A DNA stretch of 64,000 nt from Raineya sp. (GTDB lineage: Bacteria; Bacteroidota; Bacteroidia; Cytophagales; Thermonemataceae), in NCBI GenBank assembly GCA_025454915.1, contig JALONN010000012.1, positions 124,001-188,000 on the forward strand. The letters run 5' to 3'. The position numbers and the translations under genes were made by a program. How positions within the stretch are numbered: the stretch's first letter is position 1; each line of letters opens with the position of its first letter. The notes beneath the pieces are model-generated. The model saw only the letters and a program-made list of their open reading frames with translations, was not told the DNA's origin and made no database searches. This document shows positions 1-9,219 of the stretch, in pieces.

Positions 1-1
1 T

Positions 2-238
2 GTCGGGGTAAAAATTAAAGATAATGAATCAAGTATTGAAGAGAAGTTATTTAAAGAAATACAAAATAAATTTGAAAATAATGTTGAAATTATAAAACCG
101 TCTTATCCTAATACTTGGATAATGTATAAATATGTTGTTGAATGGGAAAATACTTCTTGGGATGAAGTTTTAGAAAAAATGCCTGAAATTTTACAAGCAG
201 AAATCAATATGATTATTGAAAAGCTTAATGTAAATTAA
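2..238 (+). CDS. C-terminal end of an unknown protein (5' cut by window edge)
   Basis: An open frame enters from the left edge and ends at TAA 236-238, giving 78 residues rich in Lys, Glu, Asn and Trp. It ends with an acidic/amphipathic helix (EVLEKMPEILQAEINMIIEKL). The WEN..WDEV and closing helix are reminiscent of the ends of some PD-(D/E)XK-type or DUF proteins, but I cannot assign a family. No membrane segment is visible. It is read in the same direction as dnaE, which starts about 50 bases later. Confidence 0.6.
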   Translation, partial: VGVKIKDNESSIEEKLFKEIQNKFENNVEIIKPSYPNTWIMYKYVVEWENTSWDEVLEKMPEILQAEINMIIEKLNVN

Positions 239-243
239 TCTTG
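216..243 (+). promoter_or_regulatory. possible dnaE promoter
   Basis: TTG at 216-218, a 17-base spacer, and TAATCTTG at 236-243. This matches the Bacteroidota pattern TTG-N17-23-TAnnTTTG with one mismatch in the -7 element. It overlaps the end of the upstream gene and lies 45 bases before the dnaE ATG. Confidence 0.35.
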
Positions 244-288
244 CTAAACCCCTCAAAAAACTGTATTTTTACTAAAAAAATCCCCAAT

Positions 289-3200
289 ATGTCTGAGATA
301 ATTCCTTTTACACATTTGCATTGCCATACGCAGTTTTCGTTGTTGGATGGAGCGGCGAGTATCAAAGAAATGATGAAAAAAGCCCAAAAAAATGGGATGA
401 AAGCCGTAGCCTTAACAGACCACGGTAATATGTTTGGAGCTTTTAAATTTGTGGCAGAAGCCAATGCACATAACTTAAAGCCTATTGTAGGCTGTGAATT
501 TTATTTGGTAAAAGACAGACACCTCAAGACTTTCAAGAAAGGAGAAAAAGATAAACGTTATCATCAACTATTATTAGCTAAAAACCCTGAGGGCTATCGA
601 AATCTTGCAAAACTTTGTTCATTAGGTTTTATTGAAGGTTATTATTCCAAATATCCTCGTATAGATAAAGAGCTTTTGGTTCAGTATCACAAAGGGCTGA
701 TAGCCACTTCATGTTGTTTAGGGGCAGAAGTTCCACAGGCAATTATGTATGAAAGTGAAGAAAAAGCCGAAGAACTCTTGAAATGGTGGATAGATTTGTT
801 TGGAGACGATTATTATATAGAACTCCAAAGACACCATTTAGAGAATGTAAATGGCAAAGGAATGAGTCAAGAAGATGTAAATCAGACACTTTTACGTTTT
901 GCTCGAAAATACAATCTCAAAGTAATTGCTACCAACGACTCACATTATGTAGAAGAAGAAGACTCCAACGCCCACGATATTTTATTGTGTATCAATACAG
1001 GTGCAAAGGTTTCTGACCCCAAAGCTACTGACGAAGAAAGTAGTAAAGGGCGTTTTGCATTTCCTAATAGTCAGTTTTATTTCAAGACTCAAGAAGAAAT
1101 GAACAAACTATTTGCAGATGTGCCATTGGCTTTAGATTATACCAATGAAATTTTTGATAAAGTAGAAAACATCAAACTCAAAAGAGATGTATTGATGCCT
1201 AATTTTCCACTTCCACAAGGCTTTAATACACAATTTGATTTTTTAAGACACCTTACTTTTGAGGGGGCAAAATATAAATATCCAGTTATGACTGCCGAAA
1301 TAGAGCAACGTCTCAATTTTGAGTTGGAAGTCATGCAGAAAATGGGTTTTGAGGGATACTTTTTAATTGTACAAGATTTTATCAATGCAGCCCGAAAATT
1401 GGATGTGGGAGTTGGTTTGGGGCGTGGTTCGGCAGCAGGTTCGGCAGTAGCCTATTGTATCGGTATCACCAACATTGATCCTATTCAGTATAGTTTGCTT
1501 TTTGAACGTTTCTTAAATCCAGAAAGGGTATCCATGCCCGATATTGATACTGACTTCGATGATGAAGGCAGGCAGAAAGTAATTGATTATGTGGTAGATA
1601 AATATGGGAAACATCAGGTAGCCTCTATCATTACTTATGGTACAATGGCTGCTAAAATGGCTATCAAAGATGTGGGACGTGTACTTGAATTGCCTTTGGA
1701 AGAAACCAACGTACTTGCCAAGCTTATTTCTGATAAACCAGGGACAAAATTAAAAGATGAGTATGAAAAAGCTGAAATTAAAACTATCTTAGAAGAAGGT
1801 AGCCTGAGAAGTAAAGTTTTAAAAGAAGCTTTGGTTTTAGAGGGTTCTGTACGAAACAGAGGTGTACATGCTGCGGGCATCATCATTGCCCCTGACGATA
1901 TAACCAACTATATACCTGTCTGTACAGATAACGATTCGGATTTGTTTATCACACAATTTGATGGAAAAGTAATTGAAGATGCTGGAATGCTGAAAATGGA
2001 CTTTTTAGGTCTGAAAACGCTTACCATCATCAAAGATGCTATTAAACTGATTAAGAAAAATAAAGGTGTAGAGATAGATATTGATAAAATACCTCTGGAT
2101 GACCCTAAAACCTTTGAACTCTACCAAAAAGGTGAAACAGTTGGTACGTTCCAGTTCGAATCTGAAGGTATGCAGATGTATTTGAAGCAACTCAAGCCTA
2201 CCAATATCGAAGACCTGATTGCCATGAACGCCTTATATCGTCCGGGTCCGATGGATTTTATTCCACTATTTATTGATAGAAAGCAGGGCAGGGAAGCTGT
2301 TGAATATCCACATCCACTTTTAGAATCTATTCTAAAAAACACCTATGGTATCATGGTGTATCAGGAGCAGATTATGCAGACAGCTCAGATTATTGCAGGC
2401 TATACACTCGGAGGAGCTGACCTATTGCGTAGAGCAATGGGTAAGAAAGACAAAGAGAAAATGGCTAAAGAGCGTGAAAAATTTGTAAAAGGAGCGAAAG
2501 AAATCAATAGTATAGACGAAAAGAAATCTAATGAAATATTTGACATCATGGAACGATTTGCTGAGTATGGTTTTAACCGTTCACACTCAGCAGCTTATTC
2601 TGTGGTAGCATACCAGACAGCTTATTTAAAAGCCAATTATCCATCTGAATATATGGCTTCGGTATTGACTCATTCGATGGGTAATATCGAAAAAATTACC
2701 TTTTTCTTGGCTGAATGTAAAAAACAAAGTTTGGATGTATTAGGTCCAGATATTAATGAAAGTTATGCGACTTTTGATGTGAACAAACAAGGGAAAATAC
2801 GCTTTGGTTTGGGAGCTATCAAAGGAGCTGGAGAGGTAGCTGTTGCCAACATGATTGAAGAAAGAGATAATAACGGCGAGTTTAAATCTATTTTTGACTT
2901 TGCAGAAAGAGTAACCCTTCAGTCTGTAAACAAAAAAACTTTTGAAAGTTTGGCTCAGGCAGGAGCCTTTGACTGCTTCAAAGAAGTGTCAAGAGAATCT
3001 TATTTTGCTCAAGAAGATGGTACAACCCTGATTGAAAAAATTATCAGATATGGAAACGGGATTCAGGCAGAAAAAAATAATGTACAACAATCTCTTTTTG
3101 GTGGTGGGGCTAATAATCTAATACCTACACCCAAACTACCTCGAAACGTAGAGGCTTGGGGTGAAATGGAACGATTGAACAAAGAGAAAGAAGTAGTAGG

Positions 3201-3798
3201 TTTTTATATTTCGGGGCATCCTTTAGACCAGTACCGGATAGAAATGAGTCATTTGGTTACTTGTAAACTGTCTGATATACAGAATTATAGAGAAAAAGAA
3301 GTTTTTGTTGGCGGAATTGTTACAGAAGTACAAACCAAACAAGCCAAAAATGGAAATTACTTTACTTTATTTAAAATTGAGGATTATGAAAGTAGCACTC
3401 AGTTAGCTCTTTTCGGCTCTGACCATGCTAAATTTTCAGGTTTTGCACAACTCAATAACTTTTTGTTTATCAAAGGGAAAATGCAAAAACGTTGGGGCAA
3501 CGAAGACCAATATGAGCTAAAAGTTCAGAATATTGAGCTTTTGAGTGAAGTACGTGGCAAAGCCATTAAAAATATTCATTTACAAGTAGATTTGCAGTTT
3601 TTGTCTGAACGTCTGGTAGCAGAACTCGAAACACTTTTGCAAGCCCATAAAGGTAAAGTACCTCTTAAAATGACACTTTTTGATAGTCAAGAGAAAATTA
3701 GCCTCCAGACTTTTTCTAAAAAATATGCTGTAAGTGTAGAAAACACCCTTTTGGAAAGCCTAGAACGCTTAGATGGAGTGAGTTGTAAGATTTTGTAG
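289..3798 (+). CDS. dnaE: DNA polymerase III subunit alpha
   Basis: This is the replicative DNA polymerase catalytic subunit (C family), 1169 aa. An N-terminal PHP domain begins at HLHCHTQFSLLDGAA (about residues 8-22). The palm contains GRGSAAGS and the catalytic aspartates in MPDIDTDFDD (residues 416-425). Next come the fingers with YRPGPMDFIP and VYQEQIM, the tandem HhH region, and a C-terminal OB fold (EVFVGGIVTEVQTKQAKNGNYFTLFKIED). The frame stays open upstream to a TTG at 241, but ATG 289 is chosen because homology begins a few residues after it. Length is typical for Bacteroidota DnaE1. It is followed 17 bases later by the caspase gene in the same direction. Confidence 0.97.
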   Translation: MSEIIPFTHLHCHTQFSLLDGAASIKEMMKKAQKNGMKAVALTDHGNMFGAFKFVAEANAHNLKPIVGCEFYLVKDRHLKTFKKGEKDKRYHQLLLAKNPEGYRNLAKLCSLGFIEGYYSKYPRIDKELLVQYHKGLIATSCCLGAEVPQAIMYESEEKAEELLKWWIDLFGDDYYIELQRHHLENVNGKGMSQEDVNQTLLRFARKYNLKVIATNDSHYVEEEDSNAHDILLCINTGAKVSDPKATDEESSKGRFAFPNSQFYFKTQEEMNKLFADVPLALDYTNEIFDKVENIKLKRDVLMPNFPLPQGFNTQFDFLRHLTFEGAKYKYPVMTAEIEQRLNFELEVMQKMGFEGYFLIVQDFINAARKLDVGVGLGRGSAAGSAVAYCIGITNIDPIQYSLLFERFLNPERVSMPDIDTDFDDEGRQKVIDYVVDKYGKHQVASIITYGTMAAKMAIKDVGRVLELPLEETNVLAKLISDKPGTKLKDEYEKAEIKTILEEGSLRSKVLKEALVLEGSVRNRGVHAAGIIIAPDDITNYIPVCTDNDSDLFITQFDGKVIEDAGMLKMDFLGLKTLTIIKDAIKLIKKNKGVEIDIDKIPLDDPKTFELYQKGETVGTFQFESEGMQMYLKQLKPTNIEDLIAMNALYRPGPMDFIPLFIDRKQGREAVEYPHPLLESILKNTYGIMVYQEQIMQTAQIIAGYTLGGADLLRRAMGKKDKEKMAKEREKFVKGAKEINSIDEKKSNEIFDIMERFAEYGFNRSHSAAYSVVAYQTAYLKANYPSEYMASVLTHSMGNIEKITFFLAECKKQSLDVLGPDINESYATFDVNKQGKIRFGLGAIKGAGEVAVANMIEERDNNGEFKSIFDFAERVTLQSVNKKTFESLAQAGAFDCFKEVSRESYFAQEDGTTLIEKIIRYGNGIQAEKNNVQQSLFGGGANNLIPTPKLPRNVEAWGEMERLNKEKEVVGFYISGHPLDQYRIEMSHLVTCKLSDIQNYREKEVFVGGIVTEVQTKQAKNGNYFTLFKIEDYESSTQLALFGSDHAKFSGFAQLNNFLFIKGKMQKRWGNEDQYELKVQNIELLSEVRGKAIKNIHLQVDLQFLSERLVAELETLLQAHKGKVPLKMTLFDSQEKISLQTFSKKYAVSVENTLLESLERLDGVSCKIL

Positions 3799-3815
3799 TA
3801 TAAAATAGTTAGGTT

Positions 3816-6632
3816 ATGAATCACTTAGTTTTAATAGCTATAGATAATTATCCAAATTATAAAAAATTAAAAAACGCAAAGTTTGATGCCGAAAAGATAG
3901 GGGAAGTCTTAGAATCATATTATGATTTTAGAATTTTTAAAGAACTATATGATATAAATGCTACAAGAGAAAATATAATAAATGAAATTAATGAATTGCA
4001 TAGTGCATTTGATAAAAATGATAATCTTATTATATTTTTTGCAGGGCATGGTCATCAAAATAATAAAACTAAAAAAGGTTATTGGTTACCCTATGATGCA
4101 AAACCAGATAGTGAAGCTTCTTATGTATCAAATATTGAAATTAAAAGTGCAATAGAATCTATATCTGCAAAACATATTTTTCTCATTGTAGATGCATGTT
4201 TTGCAGGTACATTTCTCACTCAAACTAGAGGGGATATAAGCAGTTTAGCAAATATTAAAGCCGAAAAATGGAAATCTAGATGGTATTTATCTTCTGGAAG
4301 AGAAGAAGAGGTGAATGATGGATTTGAAAATGAACATAGCCCATTTGCTAAAGAACTTATTTCATATTTAGAAAATAATCAAAATAAAGAATTTCACATT
4401 TCACAACTGATTTCAGGAGTAACAAAAAAGGTAAATGATACTTGTACACAACAAGCTATATCTGGCATTATATCAGATACAGGACATGAAGCAGGTGGTG
4501 AAATGGTTTTTAGAGATAATCGTACAATCAAAATAACACACAATAGGGAAGATGAAGCATGGATAAAAAGTATAGAAAATAAGCACATTATAGAACAATT
4601 ATATGAATCTCTAAAAAGATTTGAGGACATTTTAGTTCTACCAAGAAATTTCTTGATGAATCTTTATCCTTTTAATAAAAGCAGAGATGAATTTAGTCAT
4701 TTGGGCAACTATTCATTACATACCAAAAATCAGGAACTTTTAGATTTTTTTGATAAAATAACAGTTAATGGTGATAAAATTGAGTACAGTGTTCCAGAAT
4801 ATCTGAACAGTGTAAAAAATCATGCTGAAAAGCTAAAACTTATTTTTAAACAACTTAATCATGCACAAATCCTTTATGTATGGTTGGGTAATGAATATAA
4901 AAATATTAGATTAAACAATAATATTGCTTGTGATTGTATATTATGTTCTTATCAAAATTTTAACTTCCTAAAAGCTGCTCAATTATTAAAAGAATATAAT
5001 ATAGGGGATGAAAAAAAAGCTATTGACAATGCTTTTGCTCACTATTTATTTGGAAATTACTTTACATCTGCTCAATGCTACATTGATTTGGAAGCAAAAT
5101 TCAAAAAAGATGAAAAAAATATCCTAAGGCTAATATGTGTTCATAACCTAGTAAAATTAAGTAAGTATGATACAGAGATAGAATGGCTGATTTCAGATGG
5201 ATTGATTGATAGGATTGAAGGTGAAGAAGCTATAAAAAAATTAAGAAACATAGATGAATGGAAAGTGATAGGGGATACAAGTACAAATAGAAAAGAAAAA
5301 GAATTATTAGAATGGATTAAAGAGGAAAATACGTTTTATTATGGTTTTACAAAAATAACAAATTTATCAAAAAAACTCATTGATAATTATCATAGAATAA
5401 AGAATGGAGGAACAGTCAGGAGTCAGGAGATAGATGATTTAAAAGTAAAATTAAATGAACTTATACTTTTTTATGTAGGTAATGGGTTAATATTTCAACA
5501 TTTTAAAGAATTTTATGATATAGTAGCTTTGGCAACAGAAGCCTTTATAGCTTCTCATTGCATACCTAAAGATAAAGATTCATCAAAATTAAAACACTTT
5601 GACGATACTTTATTATCAAATATTGTACTTTACTGTCATGCAGAAGATTTAGACAAATGCTTTGATAAATATCAGGTTAAAGAAATTAGCTATCAAAGTA
5701 ATTCTTATATGTTTTGGGATAGGGTAAATAATTTTTTTGACTCTAAGAATAACCTTTCATTAATTTTACCATTACTCAAAGAACGAACAAATAGAAAATT
5801 TTTAGGAACATATAAAAATATATGTAAAAATCTACTTCTTGTTGTGGGGTATATGAAAGTAGAAACAGAATCTTTTGAAATGATTTTAGAGAAAATTCTG
5901 AGATTCTGGAAGGAAACACCTATTATCATCAAGGATAGAGAAATGCAACGTTTTTTAACAGAATTTTTCTTTTTAAAAGAAGAGAATCTAAAAAATGAGA
6001 AACTCTCTGAAGTATTGTTTGACTTTCTAAAATTTTTGATAGTTTATAAAGACTTTAAAGATGAACACTTAGAAATTGTAAGGTTATTAGTTCGAAGATT
6101 TGAAAAGTATGATAAACAATACCAAATAGACAATAAAGATATTATAGAGAAAATATTAGTAAATTCTCAAAATGAACGAGAGCTGTTAGTTTATATATAC
6201 CCAGTTATAGCTGAAAACTTTAAGAATTTAATGATAGAAAAGCTTCAAAGTTCTTTATTTGAAAAGTTTGACATTTATCTTTTTTATGAGGCTATGTATG
6301 CAGGAATGCTTGATTACAAAGAATATTTTGATAAGATAATAGAGGGTAAGCATTATGAAGCAGCTATTAGTATTGGTTATAAATATAAGTTAGATTTTCA
6401 AGATACTTTATTTCAAGAAATAAAAACACAATCTCCTTATTTTGAATGGCTCATAAAACCAGAAAGTTTTGATTATTCTTTATTTCAAATAAAGTGGATA
6501 CATGAAATTGAATATACGAGTTTAAGAGAAATTATATGGAAATCTCAAAAACTAAAAGAATATTTAGAAAAATACTTGAAAGAAAATGATAATGAGAATT
6601 TAAGAAAGTTTTATTTTAAATATTGCATATAA
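3816..6632 (+). CDS. caspase-family (peptidase C14) protein with large helical C-terminal region
   Basis: This 938-aa protein has no signal peptide. Residues 1 to about 225 form a caspase/metacaspase-like fold. It opens with LVLIAIDNYPNYKKLKNAKFDAEKI and has the catalytic His in FFAGHGH (H78/H80) and the catalytic Cys in VDACFAG (C128). It is therefore predicted to be an active cysteine protease. The rest is alpha-helical with no ATPase or NACHT motif. Residues 372-377 (CDCILC) followed by a Phe/Leu-rich helix and a TPR-like stretch (FAHYLFGNYFTSAQCYIDLE) resemble, from memory, the segment found C-terminal to SIR2 domains in Bacteroidota defence-type proteins. The DNA is visibly more AT-rich than dnaE. 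A defence or stress effector role is inference; the exact target is unknown. Confidence 0.8.
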   Translation: MNHLVLIAIDNYPNYKKLKNAKFDAEKIGEVLESYYDFRIFKELYDINATRENIINEINELHSAFDKNDNLIIFFAGHGHQNNKTKKGYWLPYDAKPDSEASYVSNIEIKSAIESISAKHIFLIVDACFAGTFLTQTRGDISSLANIKAEKWKSRWYLSSGREEEVNDGFENEHSPFAKELISYLENNQNKEFHISQLISGVTKKVNDTCTQQAISGIISDTGHEAGGEMVFRDNRTIKITHNREDEAWIKSIENKHIIEQLYESLKRFEDILVLPRNFLMNLYPFNKSRDEFSHLGNYSLHTKNQELLDFFDKITVNGDKIEYSVPEYLNSVKNHAEKLKLIFKQLNHAQILYVWLGNEYKNIRLNNNIACDCILCSYQNFNFLKAAQLLKEYNIGDEKKAIDNAFAHYLFGNYFTSAQCYIDLEAKFKKDEKNILRLICVHNLVKLSKYDTEIEWLISDGLIDRIEGEEAIKKLRNIDEWKVIGDTSTNRKEKELLEWIKEENTFYYGFTKITNLSKKLIDNYHRIKNGGTVRSQEIDDLKVKLNELILFYVGNGLIFQHFKEFYDIVALATEAFIASHCIPKDKDSSKLKHFDDTLLSNIVLYCHAEDLDKCFDKYQVKEISYQSNSYMFWDRVNNFFDSKNNLSLILPLLKERTNRKFLGTYKNICKNLLLVVGYMKVETESFEMILEKILRFWKETPIIIKDREMQRFLTEFFFLKEENLKNEKLSEVLFDFLKFLIVYKDFKDEHLEIVRLLVRRFEKYDKQYQIDNKDIIEKILVNSQNERELLVYIYPVIAENFKNLMIEKLQSSLFEKFDIYLFYEAMYAGMLDYKEYFDKIIEGKHYEAAISIGYKYKLDFQDTLFQEIKTQSPYFEWLIKPESFDYSLFQIKWIHEIEYTSLREIIWKSQKLKEYLEKYLKENDNENLRKFYFKYCI

Positions 6633-6636
6633 TACC

Positions 6637-7143
6637 ATGAAAACACTATTCTCTACTTTTATCATATGGATATTTATAAATAACTTTATGTCCCCCAATA
6701 ATCCAAACAAAAGCTTAAAAGTAGATTTAAAAGTTTTAAAAGAAGGGAAAATACAGGTAAAAATTACAAATATATCTTCCAGTTCGTTGGATTTGTATAG
6801 TCATGTAAAAGCAGGAGAAAAACTACACTACGATTTTTTTGAATTGGAGGCTAAAACACCTGATTATGAACATATTTATGGTATAGATTTTATAGATAAT
6901 AGAGATAAAGCCTATCCTGTTGTGGTTCAACTCAAACCCAACACAAGCTTTTCGCATACTATCAATCTTGTAGAATGGTCAGAAAAAGAACACAACAAAC
7001 AAACCTTGTGGAAATATGCCCAAATTCAGAGTTTACCACAAAAATGTGGTATTAAAATTAGAATAAAGTATTATAATTCTCAAACTGAAGAGGGAAAACG
7101 TATTTGGCAAGGATATGCTTACTCAGACTGGGTAAGTTGGTAA
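6637..7143 (+). CDS. secreted protein of unknown function
   Basis: A 168-aa protein with a hydrophobic N-terminus (LFSTFIIWIFINNFM) that reads as a signal peptide or anchor, followed by a beta-rich domain. The text KVDLKVLKEGKIQVKITNISSSSLDLYSHV suggests an immunoglobulin-like or intracellular-proteinase-inhibitor-like sandwich. I do not recognise the family. It begins 4 bases after the caspase gene stop, so both are probably on one transcript. The hairpin at 7150-7173 closes the unit. Confidence 0.7.
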   Translation: MKTLFSTFIIWIFINNFMSPNNPNKSLKVDLKVLKEGKIQVKITNISSSSLDLYSHVKAGEKLHYDFFELEAKTPDYEHIYGIDFIDNRDKAYPVVVQLKPNTSFSHTINLVEWSEKEHNKQTLWKYAQIQSLPQKCGIKIRIKYYNSQTEEGKRIWQGYAYSDWVSW

Positions 7144-7149
7144 TATAAA

Positions 7150-7173
7150 AAGCCTATCTATACAGATAGGCTT
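7150..7173. terminator. hairpin between convergent genes
   Basis: AGCCTATCT, loop ATAC, AGATAGGCT, flanked by A-rich and T-containing sides. It lies between the + strand gene ending at 7143 and nuoK ending at 7198 and can serve both directions. Confidence 0.75.
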
Positions 7174-7197
7174 TACATTTTGTTCAGGGTGTTTAAC

Positions 7198-7500
7198 TTA
7201 ACTGTGTAAAGTTTTGAAATCGTCCAAGTTTGTATTTTGGAAATATTTATACATTTTTACAATAATCGCTAAGGCAAGAGCTACTTCTGTAGCGGAAATA
7301 ACCATCATAAACAAAGTAAAAATCTGTCCATCTATATGATTATGGTAGTTACTAAAAGCCAAAAGATTTACATTTGTGGCATTTAATATCAACTCAATTC
7401 CTACCAGTGTCATAATTGCATTTTTCTTACTAAGAATAATATAAATCCCCAATGAAAACATTAAAACACCTATCAGTAAATATACTTTTATATCTATCAT
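7198..7500 (-). CDS. nuoK: NADH-quinone oxidoreductase subunit K (lone gene)
   Basis: Membrane subunit of respiratory complex I, 100 aa, normal length for NuoK. Three membrane helices are visible: VYLLIGVLMFSLGIYIIL, IMTLVGIELILNATNVNLLAF and FTLFMMVISATEVALALAIIV. The conserved membrane glutamates (GIELILNA and ATEVALAL) needed for proton transfer are both present. The start is MIDIKVYL at 7500, because the in-frame extension to 7542 does not look like NuoK. No other nuo gene is next to it, which is unusual, since nuoK normally sits between nuoJ and nuoL. Confidence 0.9.
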   Translation of the reverse strand: MIDIKVYLLIGVLMFSLGIYIILSKKNAIMTLVGIELILNATNVNLLAFSNYHNHIDGQIFTLFMMVISATEVALALAIIVKMYKYFQNTNLDDFKTLHS

Positions 7501-7602
7501 ATCTTTATTTTTGATAATTATTACACTACAAATGTGTAACATTTTTTTCGAAAAAATCTCGATAATTCACGAAAAGTATGATATTTTTCACGAAAATTCA
7601 CT

Positions 7603-8586
7603 ATGGATATACCAAAAGTTTCTGTAATAGCATTATCGTATAACCATGCTTCATATATAGAAGAAGCACTGACTTCTGTTTGGAAACAAACGTATCAAAA
7701 TATAGAAATTATAATTGTTGATGATGCCAGTACAGATGAAAGTATAAATGTTATTCAGAAATTTTTAGAAAAAAATACAACGAATATACCTGTAAAATGT
7801 ATTTTTCATACAATCAATCAGGGAAATTGTAAATCGTTTAATGAGGGCTTAAAAATAGCTCAGGGTAAATACATTATAGATTTTGCTTTGGATGACATTA
7901 TGTTATCTGAGAGGATAGAACAGCAAGTGAGTTTTTTTGAAAAACAGTCTGAAAATGTAGGTCTTTTGTTTACCAATGCAATATTGATAGATGAATATGG
8001 AAAAGAAAAAGGTTATCATTATCCAATCAATAATCAAGAAAAAGTTGTTAAACAACCTCCACAGGGTAGAGTATTTAAAAATATTCTTGAAAAATATTTT
8101 ATCTGCCCACCAACCATGATGTTGAGAAAAAGTATGCTGGATAGACTCAAAGGATATGATGAAACACTTGCTTACGAAGATTTTGACTTATGGATAAGAG
8201 CATCGCAAATTGCTGATTTTCTGTATTTAGATAAAATAACAACTCTTTATCGTAAAACCTCCAAATCTTTATCCAACAAATTTTATCAAACCCAAAATAA
8301 TCCTTTATTGGCTTCTACACTAGTAGTTCTAAAAAAAGCGTATGATTTTTGCAGAGAAGATGATGAATTGAAATTATTGGCTCAAAATATTCAATACCAC
8401 CAAAGACAATGCTTTTTTACTGAAAATTTTGAATTACTTCAAGAGTACAGCATGTTTTTGGGAAATGAAAATTTAAAAAAGTATAAAAAAACTTCAACAA
8501 AAATTATAGAAGTTTTAGGCAAAAATCGATTAAAACTTTCTAAATTGTATCAAATGTATAAAAAATTACGATATGCGAATTCTTAA
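7603..8586 (+). CDS. family 2 glycosyltransferase
   Basis: Cytoplasmic GT-A glycosyltransferase, 327 aa. The N-terminal nucleotide-sugar-binding half has SVIALSYNHASYIEEALTSV, IIIVDDASTDES, and an acidic motif LDDIMLSERIEQQV in place of the usual DDD. YEDFDLWIRAS near residue 195 is the typical acceptor-side motif (ED..W). The C-terminal 100 residues are helical and basic. The sugar and acceptor cannot be told. Its end overlaps the next gene by 14 bases, implying co-translation. Confidence 0.9.
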   Translation: MDIPKVSVIALSYNHASYIEEALTSVWKQTYQNIEIIIVDDASTDESINVIQKFLEKNTTNIPVKCIFHTINQGNCKSFNEGLKIAQGKYIIDFALDDIMLSERIEQQVSFFEKQSENVGLLFTNAILIDEYGKEKGYHYPINNQEKVVKQPPQGRVFKNILEKYFICPPTMMLRKSMLDRLKGYDETLAYEDFDLWIRASQIADFLYLDKITTLYRKTSKSLSNKFYQTQNNPLLASTLVVLKKAYDFCREDDELKLLAQNIQYHQRQCFFTENFELLQEYSMFLGNENLKKYKKTSTKIIEVLGKNRLKLSKLYQMYKKLRYANS

Positions 8587-9187
8587 AATGTGTGTATTAC
8601 TGCTTTTTTTAGGATATTCCTCAAAAGCTCAAATAGCATTTGGTTTTAGTACTTCTCAAGACTTGTATTACAAAAACGCAAATAGTTTTAAAAGATTTTA
8701 TGGTGTTGGTTTTCAGTATTTTATAGGTGAAAATGTGAGTTTGAACAATAGAATTATGTTTGGGGTCAATCAAGACAATAAAGAGACTATGGTACATTAT
8801 GGTCTTGGAGGATTATTAACTCAAGCTGCTTTAAGTGGAGGATGGTTTTGGTCAGGTGCGAGTGGGAATACATTCAATGAGCTGGTAGGCTTAGTTATTT
8901 TGCCTATTATTGTTCCTGAAGGTATTCAATTTCATTTTGGAGGAGATAATTTGCGTTTTTCACCTTATATTTATCCTGCCTCTTTTGAATACAATACTTT
9001 TGTTAGCAATACTTCAACATTAAATGACAAAGAAGTGAAAGCCATTTTGGAGGTAGGAACAGGTGTCCAAATTATTGTAAAAGACGGACTACTGATTTCT
9101 CCAAGTATTGGATGGAAAATGCGATATGGAGATAAAAAACAAGCTATCTCTTTGGGTGTTATGATAGCTTTTATCAATAAAGATTAA
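8573..9187 (+). CDS. secreted beta-rich protein, possible outer-membrane barrel
   Basis: A 204-aa protein with a signal peptide (MCVLLLFLGYSSKAQ, cleavage likely after KAQ). It then has alternating aromatic/polar strands (FGVGFQYFIGENVSL, FHFGGDNLRFSPYIYP, GLLISPSIGWKMRYG) typical of small outer-membrane beta barrels. No family assigned. The ATG lies inside the end of the glycosyltransferase gene. A strong bidirectional hairpin follows. Confidence 0.7.
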   Translation: MRILKMCVLLLFLGYSSKAQIAFGFSTSQDLYYKNANSFKRFYGVGFQYFIGENVSLNNRIMFGVNQDNKETMVHYGLGGLLTQAALSGGWFWSGASGNTFNELVGLVILPIIVPEGIQFHFGGDNLRFSPYIYPASFEYNTFVSNTSTLNDKEVKAILEVGTGVQIIVKDGLLISPSIGWKMRYGDKKQAISLGVMIAFINKD

Positions 9188-9190
9188 ACA

Positions 9191-9219
9191 AAAAAGACTG
9201 ATATTATATCAGTCTTTTT
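9191..9219. terminator. bidirectional intrinsic terminator
   Basis: A 13-bp perfect stem (AAAAAGACTGATA / TATCAGTCTTTTT) with a 3-base loop and T run on either strand. It lies between the + strand gene ending at 9187 and the sigma factor gene, whose last codons run into it (stop at 9209). Confidence 0.9.

Noticed and set aside
241..288. Upstream TTG start for dnaE
   Set aside because: The extra 16 residues do not resemble DnaE, and the PHP domain begins a few residues after ATG 289.
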